Part shown: positions 1-9,912 of the stretch, one piece after another | Position numbering within the stretch: position 1 is the first letter of the stretch | How the letters are laid out: the number at the start of each line of letters is the position of its first letter | Origin: Neobacillus driksii | GTDB taxonomy: Bacteria; Bacillota; Bacilli; Bacillales; Cytobacillaceae | Direction of reading: 5' to 3' | Assembly (NCBI RefSeq): GCF_013409995.1 | Contig: NZ_JACCBX010000013.1 | Location: 106,776 to 170,775, forward strand | DNA: 64,000 nucleotides | Notes under the pieces: model-generated | Told to the model about the DNA's origin: nothing | Seen by the model: the letters and a program-made list of their open reading frames with translations, nothing else | Databases searched by the model: none | Position numbers and translations under genes: made by a program

Positions 1-324
1 TATACCAAATTTCCCATCCCGAAGCTTGATCCGTGATGCTGCTAATCCTATTAATAATCCTACGACTCCTGAAGCGATAATCCAGCTAAACCAGGGTGCT
101 CCATAAAAAACAGCGTCTTTAATCGTATGACCAATTAATCCAATCAGCAATCCAGCGACAGGACCGTAAAGTAATGACATTAGGGCTAGGAAAGCATATG
201 ATGTTTCTACGTTTGTATTTGGTATGCCTGTTGGAATCGAACCAAACCTGCTTAAAATTATAAACACCGCAGCACCAATACCAATTGCGACAACCGTTTT
301 AATCGACAGTACCTTTGAATTCAT
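1..324 (-). CDS. UPF0397-family ECF transporter S component (partial, runs off the window)
   Basis: The first 108 residues are visible and the C-terminus lies beyond base 1. They show an N-terminal hydrophobic segment, then the family pattern around IPTGIPNTNVETSYAFLALM, then a second membrane segment with GPVAGLLIGLIGH. This is typical of UPF0397 proteins, the membrane substrate-binding subunits of energy-coupling-factor vitamin importers, which work with EcfA ATPases and EcfT. The ATG at 324 follows a G-rich ribosome binding site (AAGGGGGG). The substrate cannot be read from the sequence. Family membership is clear, but the ATPase genes that often follow are outside the window. Confidence 0.85.
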   Translation of the reverse strand, partial: MNSKVLSIKTVVAIGIGAAVFIILSRFGSIPTGIPNTNVETSYAFLALMSLLYGPVAGLLIGLIGHTIKDAVFYGAPWFSWIIASGVVGLLIGLAASRIKLRDGKFGI

Positions 325-365
325 GGTAACCCCCCTTTTTTTTTGGTAAAATCTAGATTAAATTT

Positions 366-394
366 TATTTATATTCAGTATATTTTAGAGTCAA
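366..394 (-). promoter_or_regulatory. Possible sigma-A promoter of the UPF0397 gene
   Basis: On the minus strand TTGACT (394-389) is followed after 17 bases by TAAATA (371-366); a TATAAA also occurs at 15-base spacing. The site lies about 40 bases upstream of the start codon. No recognisable riboswitch aptamer was seen between it and the gene. Confidence 0.35.
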
Positions 395-600
395 ATAAAT
401 TATTATCGCAATTTTATACCCATACCCAATTCTTTTTTATCTAAATCTATGAATATATAACGTTAAAGTAATGTATGGTGCATACCTTGTTCAACCATAC
501 CGTCCTCCGTTAATACGATAGCAATTTTTTCTAAAAAAGCAGGAGGAGAATTGTCGAACATTAGCAGCATTAGACAGGAATTTGTCCCTCTATTCAACAA

Positions 601-632
601 AAACAACCCCTTCTCAATTGAGCGGGGGTTTA
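601..632 (-). terminator. Rho-independent terminator after ypuA
   Basis: AACCCC (605-610) pairs with GGGGTT (625-630) around the palindrome CTCAATTGAG. On the minus strand the stem is followed by a T-rich run, placing it 40 bases after the stop of the DUF1002 gene. The plus-strand side also has T residues, so it may work in both directions. Confidence 0.7.
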
Positions 633-671
633 TTTTTCATTTTGAATTTTTGTAAGATTAACCTTTGTTCA

Positions 672-1541
672 TTAAGCAGTGAGAGCACGAATCGCTTCGA
701 GTGAGCGATTTAAGAAATCTTGCAACTTTTGTAAAAATACCTGCCCTTCTTCAGATTCCAATAATGTCGAAACTTTTTCTGCGGTTACACTTAACTGTTC
801 TTTTACTTGATTCCAATCAATATCCATCGCCTTCAGTTGGTTGAAGAAGTCTACTAACATATCTAACTCTGCATCTGTTAATGTAATCCCCAGCTCTGCG
901 GCCACTTGTTCAATTAACGCACGCAAGTCAGCTTCTGTTTTCGGTTTATTCTTGACGATTTCATCCTTGACTTTTCCCATGAGAGCAGCAGCATTGTCGG
1001 CTCCAATCGAGTCACCAAGCTGTGCCGTTTTCACCATTTCTTCATTTGCCATTTTTTTGATTTCTTCCGGAATTTCTTTATTCGTTGTCGCCTCATAAGC
1101 TTTCATAATGCCTGTCAAAGCAGCTGTACCTGATACTTCAAACGGAGCAGAAATCTGTATGGTTGCATCCTTTATACCGGCTGTAGTCAAGGCATTGATA
1201 TACATTTCATCCGTAACCCATGTAATATGGTTTGTCTGAACCTCTAAACCAGAATCCTTCGCACCCATCGTAATTCTCGCTGATGAAATCGCACGGGAAC
1301 CAATTTGCGACTTAGGAATAAACTCCCCTAAATAATCATGCTCTTCTTTATTGGACACCGTAATCATTTGTGCGTTTTCCGGTACCTCTAACTCTGCTAA
1401 CATATCTTTTTCTTGCTGTTCCGTTAGGTTTTCTCCTAATGAAACGATAACATCTCCTTCTACTGCATCAGCAAAGCTGATAGAAGGAATAGAGATAAGC
1501 ATTGTTATTATAAGCAACATTGCAAGTATTTTTCGTTTCAT
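672..1541 (-). CDS. ypuA: DUF1002 secreted protein, YpuA-like
   Basis: A 289-residue protein that closely resembles Bacillus YpuA (DUF1002), whose function is not established. It starts with a signal peptide (MKRKILAMLLIITMLIS...SFADA), with likely cleavage near residue 25. The family-typical stretches GDVIVSLG, VSNKEEHDYLG, QIGSRAISSARIT and APFEVSGTAALTG follow, with a helical C-terminal half. The start at 1541 is chosen over the upstream in-frame start at 1571 because an AGGAGG ribosome binding site sits just before it and the hydrophobic leader then begins at residue 5. It is transcribed alone and divergently from the protease gene. Confidence 0.85.
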   Translation of the reverse strand: MKRKILAMLLIITMLISIPSISFADAVEGDVIVSLGENLTEQQEKDMLAELEVPENAQMITVSNKEEHDYLGEFIPKSQIGSRAISSARITMGAKDSGLEVQTNHITWVTDEMYINALTTAGIKDATIQISAPFEVSGTAALTGIMKAYEATTNKEIPEEIKKMANEEMVKTAQLGDSIGADNAAALMGKVKDEIVKNKPKTEADLRALIEQVAAELGITLTDAELDMLVDFFNQLKAMDIDWNQVKEQLSVTAEKVSTLLESEEGQVFLQKLQDFLNRSLEAIRALTA

Positions 1542-1892
1542 AAAAGGACCTCCTAATATACATGTAACCATTCTAAAAAAAATGGTTCATGTTTAGCCAA
1601 TAGATCAAATTGACTTTGCATTATCTTAACATAGAGGTTTGGGATTTCATTATAAGAATGGATAACATTTATGCTATTTCTATTAAGATTCTTTCAAGCT
1701 AGATAATAATGTTACAGCCTTTAGTTAAACCACAAATTAGTTTAATAAATATAACTAGTAGATTACATCCAACAAGAACGTTAGTTCGATAAAAACACGA
1801 CTATAGTAACTGGTTAATTATATTCTGAATTGTTAAACTATTATCAACTCCCTAGAATACACAGAAAACTAATTCTGTCAGGAGGGAAACAA

Positions 1893-2855
1893 ATGAAGCA
1901 AAGATTACATTTAATTCCGTATCAAGTGAATGCAGTGGTTGAAACGGTGTCTGAGGTGCCAAAAGGTATTGAACTTATTTCGGCTCCAAAACTTTGGGAG
2001 AAATCGAAGGGTAAGGGAATCACGGTTGCGATATTGGACACAGGCTGCGATTTTACCCATCCTGATTTAAGTGAGAGGATTATCGGTGGACGGAATTTCA
2101 CGGATGATGATAATGGAAATCCTGATGTATACACTGACTATAATGGTCACGGAACTCATGTGGCTGGCACGATAGCTGCCACCCAAAACAATAACGGAGT
2201 AATTGGTGTTGCACCAGAAGCAAGTTTATTGATTTTAAAGGTGCTTGATAAAAATGGATCAGGACAATACGACTGGATTATAAATGGAATTAACTATGCA
2301 GTTGAACAAAAGGTGGATATCATCTCCATGAGCCTCGGCGGTTCTGAGGATGTACCTGAGTTGCATCACGCGATTCAAAACGCCGTTGATAATCAAATTC
2401 TGGTCGTTTGTGCTGCTGGTAATGAAGGAGATGGACAGGATTCTTCAGATGAATTTTCCTTTCCTGGCAGCTATAATGAAGTCATCAGTGTCGGAGCGAT
2501 TAATCTAGAGCGCCATTCTTCTGAATTTTCAAATTCGAATAATGAAGTCGACTTAGTAGCTCCGGGCGAGGAAATCCTTTCAACGTATTTAAACGGATCT
2601 TATGCAAAACTAACTGGTACTTCGATGGCAACACCGCATATATCCGGTGCACTTGCGCTCATAAAAGATATTGCCAACAAAAACTTTGAACGAAATCTGA
2701 CAGAGCCTGAGCTATATGCACAATTAATAAAGAGAACGGTTACTCTAGGAAACTCGCCAAAACTCGAAGGCAACGGATTGCTGTTCTTAACTATAGATGA
2801 CTACTTATCGGATGTGCTCAACGATAAATTATCAGGCCAAGTGCTTAAAATATAA
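1893..2855 (+). CDS. isp: Intracellular serine protease (subtilase, ISP type)
   Basis: A 320-residue subtilisin-family endoprotease without a signal peptide. The catalytic triad is visible: Asp49 in AILDTGCDFTHPDL, His86 in NGHGTHVAGT and Ser244 in GTSMATPH, with oxyanion Asn177 in AAGNEG. The N-terminus carries the LIPY motif of the short propeptide that keeps intracellular subtilisins inactive until processed. Family members degrade cytoplasmic protein in stationary phase and sporulation. The start at 1893 is preceded by GGAGGG; the longer open frame from 1830 lacks such a site and would spoil the LIPY-type N-terminus. Its length matches B. subtilis IspA. It stands alone between two terminators. 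Confidence 0.93.
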   Translation: MKQRLHLIPYQVNAVVETVSEVPKGIELISAPKLWEKSKGKGITVAILDTGCDFTHPDLSERIIGGRNFTDDDNGNPDVYTDYNGHGTHVAGTIAATQNNNGVIGVAPEASLLILKVLDKNGSGQYDWIINGINYAVEQKVDIISMSLGGSEDVPELHHAIQNAVDNQILVVCAAGNEGDGQDSSDEFSFPGSYNEVISVGAINLERHSSEFSNSNNEVDLVAPGEEILSTYLNGSYAKLTGTSMATPHISGALALIKDIANKNFERNLTEPELYAQLIKRTVTLGNSPKLEGNGLLFLTIDDYLSDVLNDKLSGQVLKI

Positions 2856-2891
2856 CATAATAGGACATCCAAGAATTATAGATTGAAAGAA

Positions 2892-2916
2892 GGGCAGCCA
2901 TTCGGCTGCCTTTTGT
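2892..2916 (+). terminator. Terminator after the intracellular protease gene
   Basis: GGCAGCC (2893-2899) pairs with GGCTGCC (2904-2910) over a four-base loop, followed by TTTTGTATTTTT. Confidence 0.9.
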
Positions 2917-2927
2917 ATTTTTATATT

Positions 2928-2958
2928 TTGTCAGCATTGTGCTCATAATAGGTATAAT
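2928..2958 (+). promoter_or_regulatory. Possible promoter of the btsT/cstA gene
   Basis: TTGTCA (2928-2933) and a perfect TATAAT (2953-2958) are separated by 19 bases, slightly longer than ideal. The pair lies 70 bases before the start codon. Confidence 0.4.
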
Positions 2959-3027
2959 TAATTATTTTAATTTTCTAAATTATAAAATAAAATATCGGTA
3001 TAATATGGAAAAAAGGTGGCGATAAAA

Positions 3028-5103
3028 TTGAAAGCGCTTAAATCAATTGTTATCTGGGGATTAATTGCAGCCCTTGGAGCAGCAGGTTTTGCAGTAATGG
3101 CCTTAAATAGCGGCGAGAGCATTAATGCAATTTGGCTTTTAACAGCAGCTATTTGTGTTTATGCAATTTCCTACCGTTTTTACAGCAGGTTTATTGCGAA
3201 TAAGGTGTTCCAGCTTGATGACAAACGTAAAACACCTGCAGAAATACATAACGACGGCAAAGACTATGTTCCGACAAATAAATGGGTGCTATTTGGACAT
3301 CACTTTGCTGCCATTGCCGGTGCTGGACCATTAGTGGGTCCAATTCTTGCAGCGCAAATGGGCTATTTACCTGGAACACTGTGGATTGTAGTCGGAGTTG
3401 TTTTAGCTGGGGCTGTTCAGGATTTTATTATTCTTTTTGGCTCTATGCGCCGAAATGGTAAGTCACTCGGTGAAATGATTAAGGACGAAATGGGACGTGT
3501 AACAGGTCTTATTTCAATGATTGGCATTTTAGGAATTATGGTTATTTTATTAGCTGTTTTAGCATTGGTAGTTGTGAAAGCATTAGTAGGAAGTCCGTGG
3601 GGAATGTTTACAATCGCAGCTACCATTCCAATTGCGATATTTATGGGAATTTACATGCGTTATATTCGTCCAGGGCGTGTTGGAGAAGCTTCCCTCATAG
3701 GAATTGTATTATTACTTCTTTCACTAATCTTCGGACAAACAGTTGCGGAAAATCCAACGTTAGCAGCGATGTTTACCTTTAAAGGTGAAACGATAGCTAT
3801 CATGATGATTATTTATGGCTTTGTTGCATCTGTCTTACCTGTTTGGCTTCTTCTTGCACCACGTGATTATTTGAGTACGTTTTTAAAGGTAGGGACTATC
3901 TTTGGACTAGCAATAGGAATCATTATTGTTGCACCGAATCTTGAAATGCCTGGTGTTACAAAATTCATTGATGGTACTGGCCCAGTCTTTGCAGGAAATC
4001 TCTTCCCATTCTTATTTATTACAATTGCCTGTGGATCTGTTTCGGGGTTCCATGCTTTGGTTTCCTCGGGTACAACACCTAAAATGATTGAACGTGAGTC
4101 ACACGCCCGTCCAATCGGTTACGGAGCAATGCTTACAGAATCTTTTGTTGCTGTCATGGCAATGATTGCTGCCTGTGTATTGACACCTGGTATTTATTTC
4201 GCCATTAACAGTCCACCTGCCATAATTGGTACGGATGTTGTCCAAGCTGCCACTACGGTTTCCAGCTGGGGCTTTACTATAACTCCTGATGATTTAAAAA
4301 CACTCGCAACCGACGTTGGGGAGCAAACGATTCTTTCAAGAACTGGCGGTGCACCCACGCTTGCAATTGGTATGGCTGTCATATTTTCAAATGTTATTGG
4401 CGGAAAGGCGCTAATGGCATTTTGGTACCATTTCGCAATCCTATTTGAGGCACTGTTCATTTTAACTACGATTGATGCAGGAACACGTGTGGGACGATTT
4501 ATGATTCAAGATATTATCGGTACTGCTTATAAGCCGTTTGCTAGAACGGATGCGTTAATTCCAAATATTATTGCAACGGCTTTATGTGTATTGTTTTGGG
4601 GTTACTTTTTATATCAAGGTGTAATTGACCCGCTTGGAGGAATAAATACTCTATGGCCGCTGTTCGGTATTGCAAACCAAATGTTGGCTGCTATCGCCCT
4701 ACTGCTCGGTACAACGATTCTCTATAAAATGGGAAAAAAAGCATATGTTTGGGTAACACTTCTTCCGACAACATGGCTGCTCATTGTTACTTTAACTGCA
4801 GGCTGGCAAAAATTATTTCATGAAAATCCAAAAATCAGTTTCCTTGCCCATGCTAAGATTTTTAAAGAGGCATATAACAATGGAAAAGTACTAGCACCTG
4901 CAACATCACCGGCACAAATGCAACAAGTTCTTATAAATGATTATGTTGATGCCACGCTATGTGCTATTTTTATGGCGGTTGTTATTGTAGTATTAATTTC
5001 TGCGATGAAGATTTGGTTTAAAATTATTAAGAACCACAAATTACCATTGCATGAGACACCACCAGTGCCTCGTGACGGAGGAGATTTGAAAAATTATGCT
5101 TAA
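3028..5103 (+). CDS. CstA-family pyruvate/peptide transporter, BtsT (YjiY) type
   Basis: A polytopic membrane protein of about 691 residues with many hydrophobic segments. It carries the CstA-family signatures DYVPTNKWVLFGHHFAAIAGAGPLVGP (in part), LAAQMGYLPGTLW and LLAPRDYLSTF. The motifs SLGEMIKDEMG and GIYMRYIRPGRVGE make it closer to E. coli BtsT/YjiY (pyruvate:H+ symport) than to the shorter Bacillus CstA at 23656. The TTG at 3028 is preferred because AAGGTGG lies 8 bases upstream; the GTG at 3016 falls inside that site. It overlaps the next gene by 8 bases, a gene order also found in E. coli (yjiY-yjiX). Confidence 0.88.
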   Translation: MKALKSIVIWGLIAALGAAGFAVMALNSGESINAIWLLTAAICVYAISYRFYSRFIANKVFQLDDKRKTPAEIHNDGKDYVPTNKWVLFGHHFAAIAGAGPLVGPILAAQMGYLPGTLWIVVGVVLAGAVQDFIILFGSMRRNGKSLGEMIKDEMGRVTGLISMIGILGIMVILLAVLALVVVKALVGSPWGMFTIAATIPIAIFMGIYMRYIRPGRVGEASLIGIVLLLLSLIFGQTVAENPTLAAMFTFKGETIAIMMIIYGFVASVLPVWLLLAPRDYLSTFLKVGTIFGLAIGIIIVAPNLEMPGVTKFIDGTGPVFAGNLFPFLFITIACGSVSGFHALVSSGTTPKMIERESHARPIGYGAMLTESFVAVMAMIAACVLTPGIYFAINSPPAIIGTDVVQAATTVSSWGFTITPDDLKTLATDVGEQTILSRTGGAPTLAIGMAVIFSNVIGGKALMAFWYHFAILFEALFILTTIDAGTRVGRFMIQDIIGTAYKPFARTDALIPNIIATALCVLFWGYFLYQGVIDPLGGINTLWPLFGIANQMLAAIALLLGTTILYKMGKKAYVWVTLLPTTWLLIVTLTAGWQKLFHENPKISFLAHAKIFKEAYNNGKVLAPATSPAQMQQVLINDYVDATLCAIFMAVVIVVLISAMKIWFKIIKNHKLPLHETPPVPRDGGDLKNYA

Positions 5104-5299
5104 TAAATTAAGAGAAATCCTTTCATACAGAAAGCAATTCCTCAGTCTTCTTGTCGGCGTTCCTAGCTATGAAACATACGTCGAGCATATGAAAAAGCAC
5201 CATCCAAACGATTCTGTGAAATCTAGAAAAGAATTTTTCTGTGAAGCACAGGAAGCCCGATACAACGCCAAAGGCGGTAAAGTCTCAAGATGCTGTTAA
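5096..5299 (+). CDS. YbdD/YjiX family small protein
   Basis: A 67-residue soluble protein with the YbdD/YjiX (DUF466) pattern: VGVPSYETYVEHM, then HHP, then SRKEFFCEAQEARYN and a C-terminal RCC. Members are almost always encoded directly after cstA/btsT genes, and this copy overlaps the transporter stop codon by 8 bases, implying translational coupling. A role as accessory to the transporter is inferred from this linkage; the biochemical function is unknown. Confidence 0.88.
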   Translation: MLNKLREILSYRKQFLSLLVGVPSYETYVEHMKKHHPNDSVKSRKEFFCEAQEARYNAKGGKVSRCC

Positions 5300-5343
5300 C
5301 GAAAAAAGGACAAAGAAAGTAAAATAACAGATCCATTGAAAAA

Positions 5344-5372
5344 AGAAGTGCAGGAATCGCACTTCTTTTTTC
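5344..5372 (+). terminator. Terminator after the btsT-yjiX pair
   Basis: GAAGTGC (5345-5351) pairs with GCACTTC (5359-5365) and is followed by TTTTTT. The remaining 165 bases up to the pullulanase gene hold a short CACACC/GGTGTG hairpin near 5440 and nothing else recognised. Confidence 0.85.
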
Positions 5373-5537
5373 TCTTACCTGCTTCTATTTTTTTTTAGAT
5401 TATTTAAGCAACGACCAGTGTATATGGATAATTTCGTCACACCCGCATGGTGTGAGTCCCTAAAAATCAAGAGGGTGCTTTTTTCTACTGTCTACTTTAC
5501 ATGCGTATATCCATAATTCTTGGAAGAGAGACTCTTT

Positions 5538-8500
5538 TCATAAATTTTTTAAAATCGTCATTTGAATGGTTTTCGTAGCTTTGCCAATGGCACCGCCATC
5601 ATTTTTAAAGATAGTTGATTTATTTTCGTCTGATGGCTCGATATGGATGGTCAATTTGTTTTCTCCTTCTTTTAACATAATATTATAGGAGAAGGTCATG
5701 TCGTCTCTTATTGTTACTGGCTCGCCATTAATGGTGAGAACTCCATCTTTAATGGCGTTCCCCTGTAGGGTGATGCTGTCCGCTGTGACGGATTGCCCAT
5801 CCGTATGAGAAGTCACGACCACTGGCATATCAATCCAACGAAGGATTTTATCTTGAACCACCATTTGGTTACCGCCTTGATTGGTTACGACTATAGAAAT
5901 GTCAGTTCCCGTTGCTCCGTAACCATAGTAACTTACGTCATCATCATTTGGGTTCAATGGAGTGTGATCTGCTAAACCTTCTTGCTCCCAAGAGCCATTT
6001 TTGACGTATTTGTAAGTAAGCACTTCCCCTTCCTGTGCTTCGATTGTATACTCATAATCATTTGTGACTGCGCCGCCGCGTGTCATTTCCCACGCGCCCG
6101 TATTCCAGCCATTTTTCGTTCCTGGCATCGTAATGTTGATTCCCTGTGGAGTGTACGCTGGTGCGTTGACTTTAAACGTTACCTTTACGGTTATAAGTTC
6201 AGGCGTCACGGCAACAGCGTTTGATGTAACGACATTCCCAGCCTGATCATACACGTGCACTTCGTAGGAATACAGCTTTCCATTCGAGACATTGATATCT
6301 TTGTAGGATTGCTTGGTTGGATCAAACAACATATCGATGATTGCACCATCGCGGACTAAGGCAATCATATAGGGATCTTTCACACCTTCCAGCTTCCATG
6401 AAAGATTGACCTGTCCCGATTCCTGCACTGGCTGTTCCAATGTTACTTGATCAGCCGGAGCAATCGTATCTTCCCCTTTTGTAAAACTTACATCCTGCGT
6501 TTCACTCGTGACCCAGTTACGTCCAAGGTCAGTTGAAAAAGCAAATCGATATTCGTAATTACCTTCTTTTAATGGAAGGAAATTTCCACTATAGACATTT
6601 GCGGTTTCCTGTTGATTGATATAGGAAGCCTTATAGGTAGTCCAGTTTTCATTACCAGGTTGCTTTACTTCGAGCTTTGCCTGTAAACCTTCCATCTGAC
6701 CAGTTTCTGTTTCACCTTGTACAAAGATATTCGCTGTGACCGTCTGCGGCTTCGAAAGGTCAATGATCCCCGTTTCAATTGATGTTACGTTCGTAATCTG
6801 GTGATTTCCATCTGTTAACTCAACATGTGGAATAACGGCATTCTCTGTTGCTGCTTTATAAGAAGGATTCCCGTTTTTATCAAGTGCTGCCACGGCAAAA
6901 TAATAGTTGCGGCCATTGTCTAAACCATCGATGGTTACCGTATTCGCGGACGTTTCCTTTACTTTTTTATAAAAAGCGCCAGAAATCGTTGTTTGATAAA
7001 TAGCATACTTAGCTGCATCACCTTCCCACTTTAAAGTGGCCGAGCGGCTCCCTTCTTCAATGGTTAATCCCGTGACGGCAGCCTGACGTTTCAGATTTTG
7101 ACCCTTATCAGACACAAGCATGCGCCCGCTCATGGCTGGAATTGTAACTGAAAGCTTTCCATCTTTTGATACAGTTGTGTACTTTCTATCAAGCTGATCT
7201 GTTAATTTCACACCATTAATTAATAAATCTTCTAATTCGAGTTCAATCGTCTGTTCTTCAGTACCTCTGTTTGTCAAAACAACCGCAAAGTTCTTTTTGT
7301 CTGAACGGGAGAAAGCAAGCACATCGCCTTTTGCATAAAGATGGTTTAAATCACCGTAACTGAAAAGGTCATGATAGGTATTTCTTACTTTTCCAATTGA
7401 TTGATAATGTTTTACAAGATCTGTGTCCTCGTTACCCCAAGGATAAGTTCTGCGGTCATCGGGGTCCTTCGACCCTGTAACACCTGCTTCATCGCCGTAA
7501 TAAACAGTCGGCGCACCAGCATAACCCATTTGCAGGATCGCGGCAAGCTTTAGGCGTTGAATACCGAGTTGATGGTTGTAATTTTTATCGTACTCTGCAC
7601 GTTCAAAAGAGTCGGTTCCATTACCTAACACAAACGCTGCGCGAGGGGTATCGTGCGAGCCCATTAAGTTCATCAGGGAGTAAAATGCTTCTTTCGGATA
7701 ATCTTCATATACCGCATTCAACTGATTTTCAGCCCCTTCGGCATTTCCATTTTTCAGGTAATCAACAAGAGCACCGCGGAATCGGTAATTCATAACGGAA
7801 TCATATAAGTCGCCAAGGAAATATTCAGAAGCATCATCCCAGATTTCACCTAGAATCAGCGGTTCATCTTTCTTTCCGGTCTTAAGCTCATTACGGAATT
7901 CGCGCCAAAATTCTGGATCGACCTCGTTCGCAACATCTAAACGCCATCCTGTTGCACCCCGATCCAGCCACGATTTGGCAACAGAATCGTCATCATACAT
8001 CATGTAGTTAGCAAACTGCTTATTATTTAACTCTGATGGATAGTCCACCACTTCTCCAGGAATCGATTTGATTTCTGGCAATGAATCGAAGCCCCACCAT
8101 GCCTGGTATTTATAAACACCATCAACCTTCACATTTTCAATGTTAAACCAGTTGTGGAAACCATATGGGCTAAAGGTTTGTCCTTCTGCCTTTAATTTTT
8201 CTTCCACTTGTTTCTTTGCCTCTTCTTCTGTAACTCCTTTATTGACAAGGTCATAAATCGCTGACCAGTATTCATAAGCACCAACCGTTTCATATTTTCC
8301 ATAACGGTCAAAATAGATGGAATCGTCACCGACATGGTTAAACACGCCATCTAAAATTAAATGCATTTTCCGTTTCTTTAATTCTTTTGTGAAAGTCTCA
8401 AATTCTTTTGGAGAACCAAACATTGGATCGATTTCCTTGTAGTCTGTCGCATCGTACTTATGGTTCGATGATGCATAAGCGATTGGGTTTAGATAAAGTG

Positions 8501-9881
8501 TGTTGACCCCTAAAGATTGAATGTAATCGAGTTTCTTTTGAACTCCAGCAATGTCACCACCGAAGAAATCGTTGGACCAAATTTCATCTTCATGATAGCC
8601 TTCGGAAGTAGCTTCACGAGGGTTGTCCGGAAGTTCGCTCCATTCTTGATGTTCAATTGGCTCATCACCGCGTGCTGTATCTTTGGCATCGTCATTTTTT
8701 TTATTTCCATTGAAAAAGCGATCCGGAAAAATCTGATATACGACCGCTTCCTTCATCCAATCTGGCGTTTTGTACGCTGGATCAAAAACCGTTAATTGGA
8801 ATAGAGAAGCATTGGCATCAGAAGTGGTCCCTTTTCCACCTTCAGTAATATCTTCACCGTATTCCTTCTGAGATTCTCCGTCACGTGCAATAAATTTATA
8901 TCCATAAACGCCCTTTTCTTCCGGCTTTATATCAGCTTCCCAAAACTCTACTGGTGCAGCATCTAGCTCAACCCATCCGGCATATTCCATTTCCACCATG
9001 ATGGTATTACCAGTGTTGTAGTTTTTTAGCTGAACCTTTGCAGCGGTTAAATCGCCTTTCTTCGCTTGGAGTCGAATCTTGACCGTATCCCCTGCCTTTA
9101 CTGCCCCAAATGGTGACCTGTACGCTGGATCCCAAGTGTCGTGAAACAGCTTATCTCCTTGGACATTGCCATCTGGCAAACCAGGATCATAATCGGTGTA
9201 CACTTCCTTTGTATCATGGTTATAGAAGAATGTAACCATCGTGTCTTTTACTACATTCAGAACAAAGTTATTGGCTGGATGCGCCGGAGCAGACCAGTTG
9301 TTCCCAAGAACAAGCTTAAATTCATGCTTTCCTTTCGGCACTTGTGCTGAATAAGTGTAAATGTTGTCGAGGTCTTCATCCTTTAAAATAGCAGTTGATT
9401 CACCTGGAGCCCATTCTCCACCAGCGTTCAGCTCAGGCTGAATATCTCCCACAATCCTCGGTTTCTGGTCGTCTGGCAGCTCTACAGGAACAGAAACTTT
9501 GTGGGTAACATCATCATATATAAACGTGACTTGTTTTTCCTGATCCAGAGACAGCTTATAATTATCGCCGCCAGGAACCCCGTTTACTCCATAGTTTTCA
9601 TCCCATGAACCATTAATCGCAATTTTATATTCATAGTTCCCTGCAGGAAGCGTGCCTGTCAGCTTGTACTTTCCATTTTCCTGAAGGGTCATTCTTGTTG
9701 AGGCATCAGCCGGATTCCAGTCACCTGATCCGCCAAGTTCATCCTGTAGATTCCCCACTAGCGTTACCACACGTTCTGCGGCGTTTGATTCAATTGGATT
9801 AATAAATCCAAGAGCAATCGTTTGCGCAAATAAAACAAAAAGAGTTATGAAACTTATAATCTTTCTCGATTTACCCTTCAT
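5538..9881 (-). CDS. Secreted multidomain GH13 pullulanase / neopullulanase-like enzyme
   Basis: A 1447-residue extracellular starch-degrading enzyme. Domains in order: signal peptide (1 to about 35), two X25-type starch-binding modules (about 36-130 and 140-235), a CBM34-like N-domain (about 245-365) and the GH13 catalytic barrel (about 375-830). The nucleophile is Asp649 (GWRLDVANEV), the acid/base Glu679 (LGEIWDD) and the transition-state Asp744 (GSHDTPRA); the LDGVFNHVGDD region is also present. Beyond the barrel lie fibronectin-III-like repeats, a CBM20-like module (about 1220-1320) and a C-terminal Ig-like domain. The start at 9881 follows AAAGGGAG. Twin cre/LacI-type operators lie upstream and a MalR-like gene follows upstream on the same strand. 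Linkage specificity (alpha-1,4 versus alpha-1,6) cannot be settled by eye. Confidence 0.88.
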   Translation of the reverse strand: MKGKSRKIISFITLFVLFAQTIALGFINPIESNAAERVVTLVGNLQDELGGSGDWNPADASTRMTLQENGKYKLTGTLPAGNYEYKIAINGSWDENYGVNGVPGGDNYKLSLDQEKQVTFIYDDVTHKVSVPVELPDDQKPRIVGDIQPELNAGGEWAPGESTAILKDEDLDNIYTYSAQVPKGKHEFKLVLGNNWSAPAHPANNFVLNVVKDTMVTFFYNHDTKEVYTDYDPGLPDGNVQGDKLFHDTWDPAYRSPFGAVKAGDTVKIRLQAKKGDLTAAKVQLKNYNTGNTIMVEMEYAGWVELDAAPVEFWEADIKPEEKGVYGYKFIARDGESQKEYGEDITEGGKGTTSDANASLFQLTVFDPAYKTPDWMKEAVVYQIFPDRFFNGNKKNDDAKDTARGDEPIEHQEWSELPDNPREATSEGYHEDEIWSNDFFGGDIAGVQKKLDYIQSLGVNTLYLNPIAYASSNHKYDATDYKEIDPMFGSPKEFETFTKELKKRKMHLILDGVFNHVGDDSIYFDRYGKYETVGAYEYWSAIYDLVNKGVTEEEAKKQVEEKLKAEGQTFSPYGFHNWFNIENVKVDGVYKYQAWWGFDSLPEIKSIPGEVVDYPSELNNKQFANYMMYDDDSVAKSWLDRGATGWRLDVANEVDPEFWREFRNELKTGKKDEPLILGEIWDDASEYFLGDLYDSVMNYRFRGALVDYLKNGNAEGAENQLNAVYEDYPKEAFYSLMNLMGSHDTPRAAFVLGNGTDSFERAEYDKNYNHQLGIQRLKLAAILQMGYAGAPTVYYGDEAGVTGSKDPDDRRTYPWGNEDTDLVKHYQSIGKVRNTYHDLFSYGDLNHLYAKGDVLAFSRSDKKNFAVVLTNRGTEEQTIELELEDLLINGVKLTDQLDRKYTTVSKDGKLSVTIPAMSGRMLVSDKGQNLKRQAAVTGLTIEEGSRSATLKWEGDAAKYAIYQTTISGAFYKKVKETSANTVTIDGLDNGRNYYFAVAALDKNGNPSYKAATENAVIPHVELTDGNHQITNVTSIETGIIDLSKPQTVTANIFVQGETETGQMEGLQAKLEVKQPGNENWTTYKASYINQQETANVYSGNFLPLKEGNYEYRFAFSTDLGRNWVTSETQDVSFTKGEDTIAPADQVTLEQPVQESGQVNLSWKLEGVKDPYMIALVRDGAIIDMLFDPTKQSYKDINVSNGKLYSYEVHVYDQAGNVVTSNAVAVTPELITVKVTFKVNAPAYTPQGINITMPGTKNGWNTGAWEMTRGGAVTNDYEYTIEAQEGEVLTYKYVKNGSWEQEGLADHTPLNPNDDDVSYYGYGATGTDISIVVTNQGGNQMVVQDKILRWIDMPVVVTSHTDGQSVTADSITLQGNAIKDGVLTINGEPVTIRDDMTFSYNIMLKEGENKLTIHIEPSDENKSTIFKNDGGAIGKATKTIQMTILKNL

Positions 9882-9912
9882 ACATTCAACTCCCTTTTAA
9901 ATTGTTTTGAGC

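Noticed and set aside
325..480. Possible riboswitch upstream of the UPF0397 gene
   Set aside because: Vitamin transporter genes often have one, but no TPP, FMN, preQ1 or cobalamin core motif could be found.
8517..8795. 92-codon open frame opposite the pullulanase gene, and similar antisense frames opposite other long genes
   Set aside because: They have no ribosome binding site or recognisable domain and are explained by codon bias of the opposite, clearly real genes.
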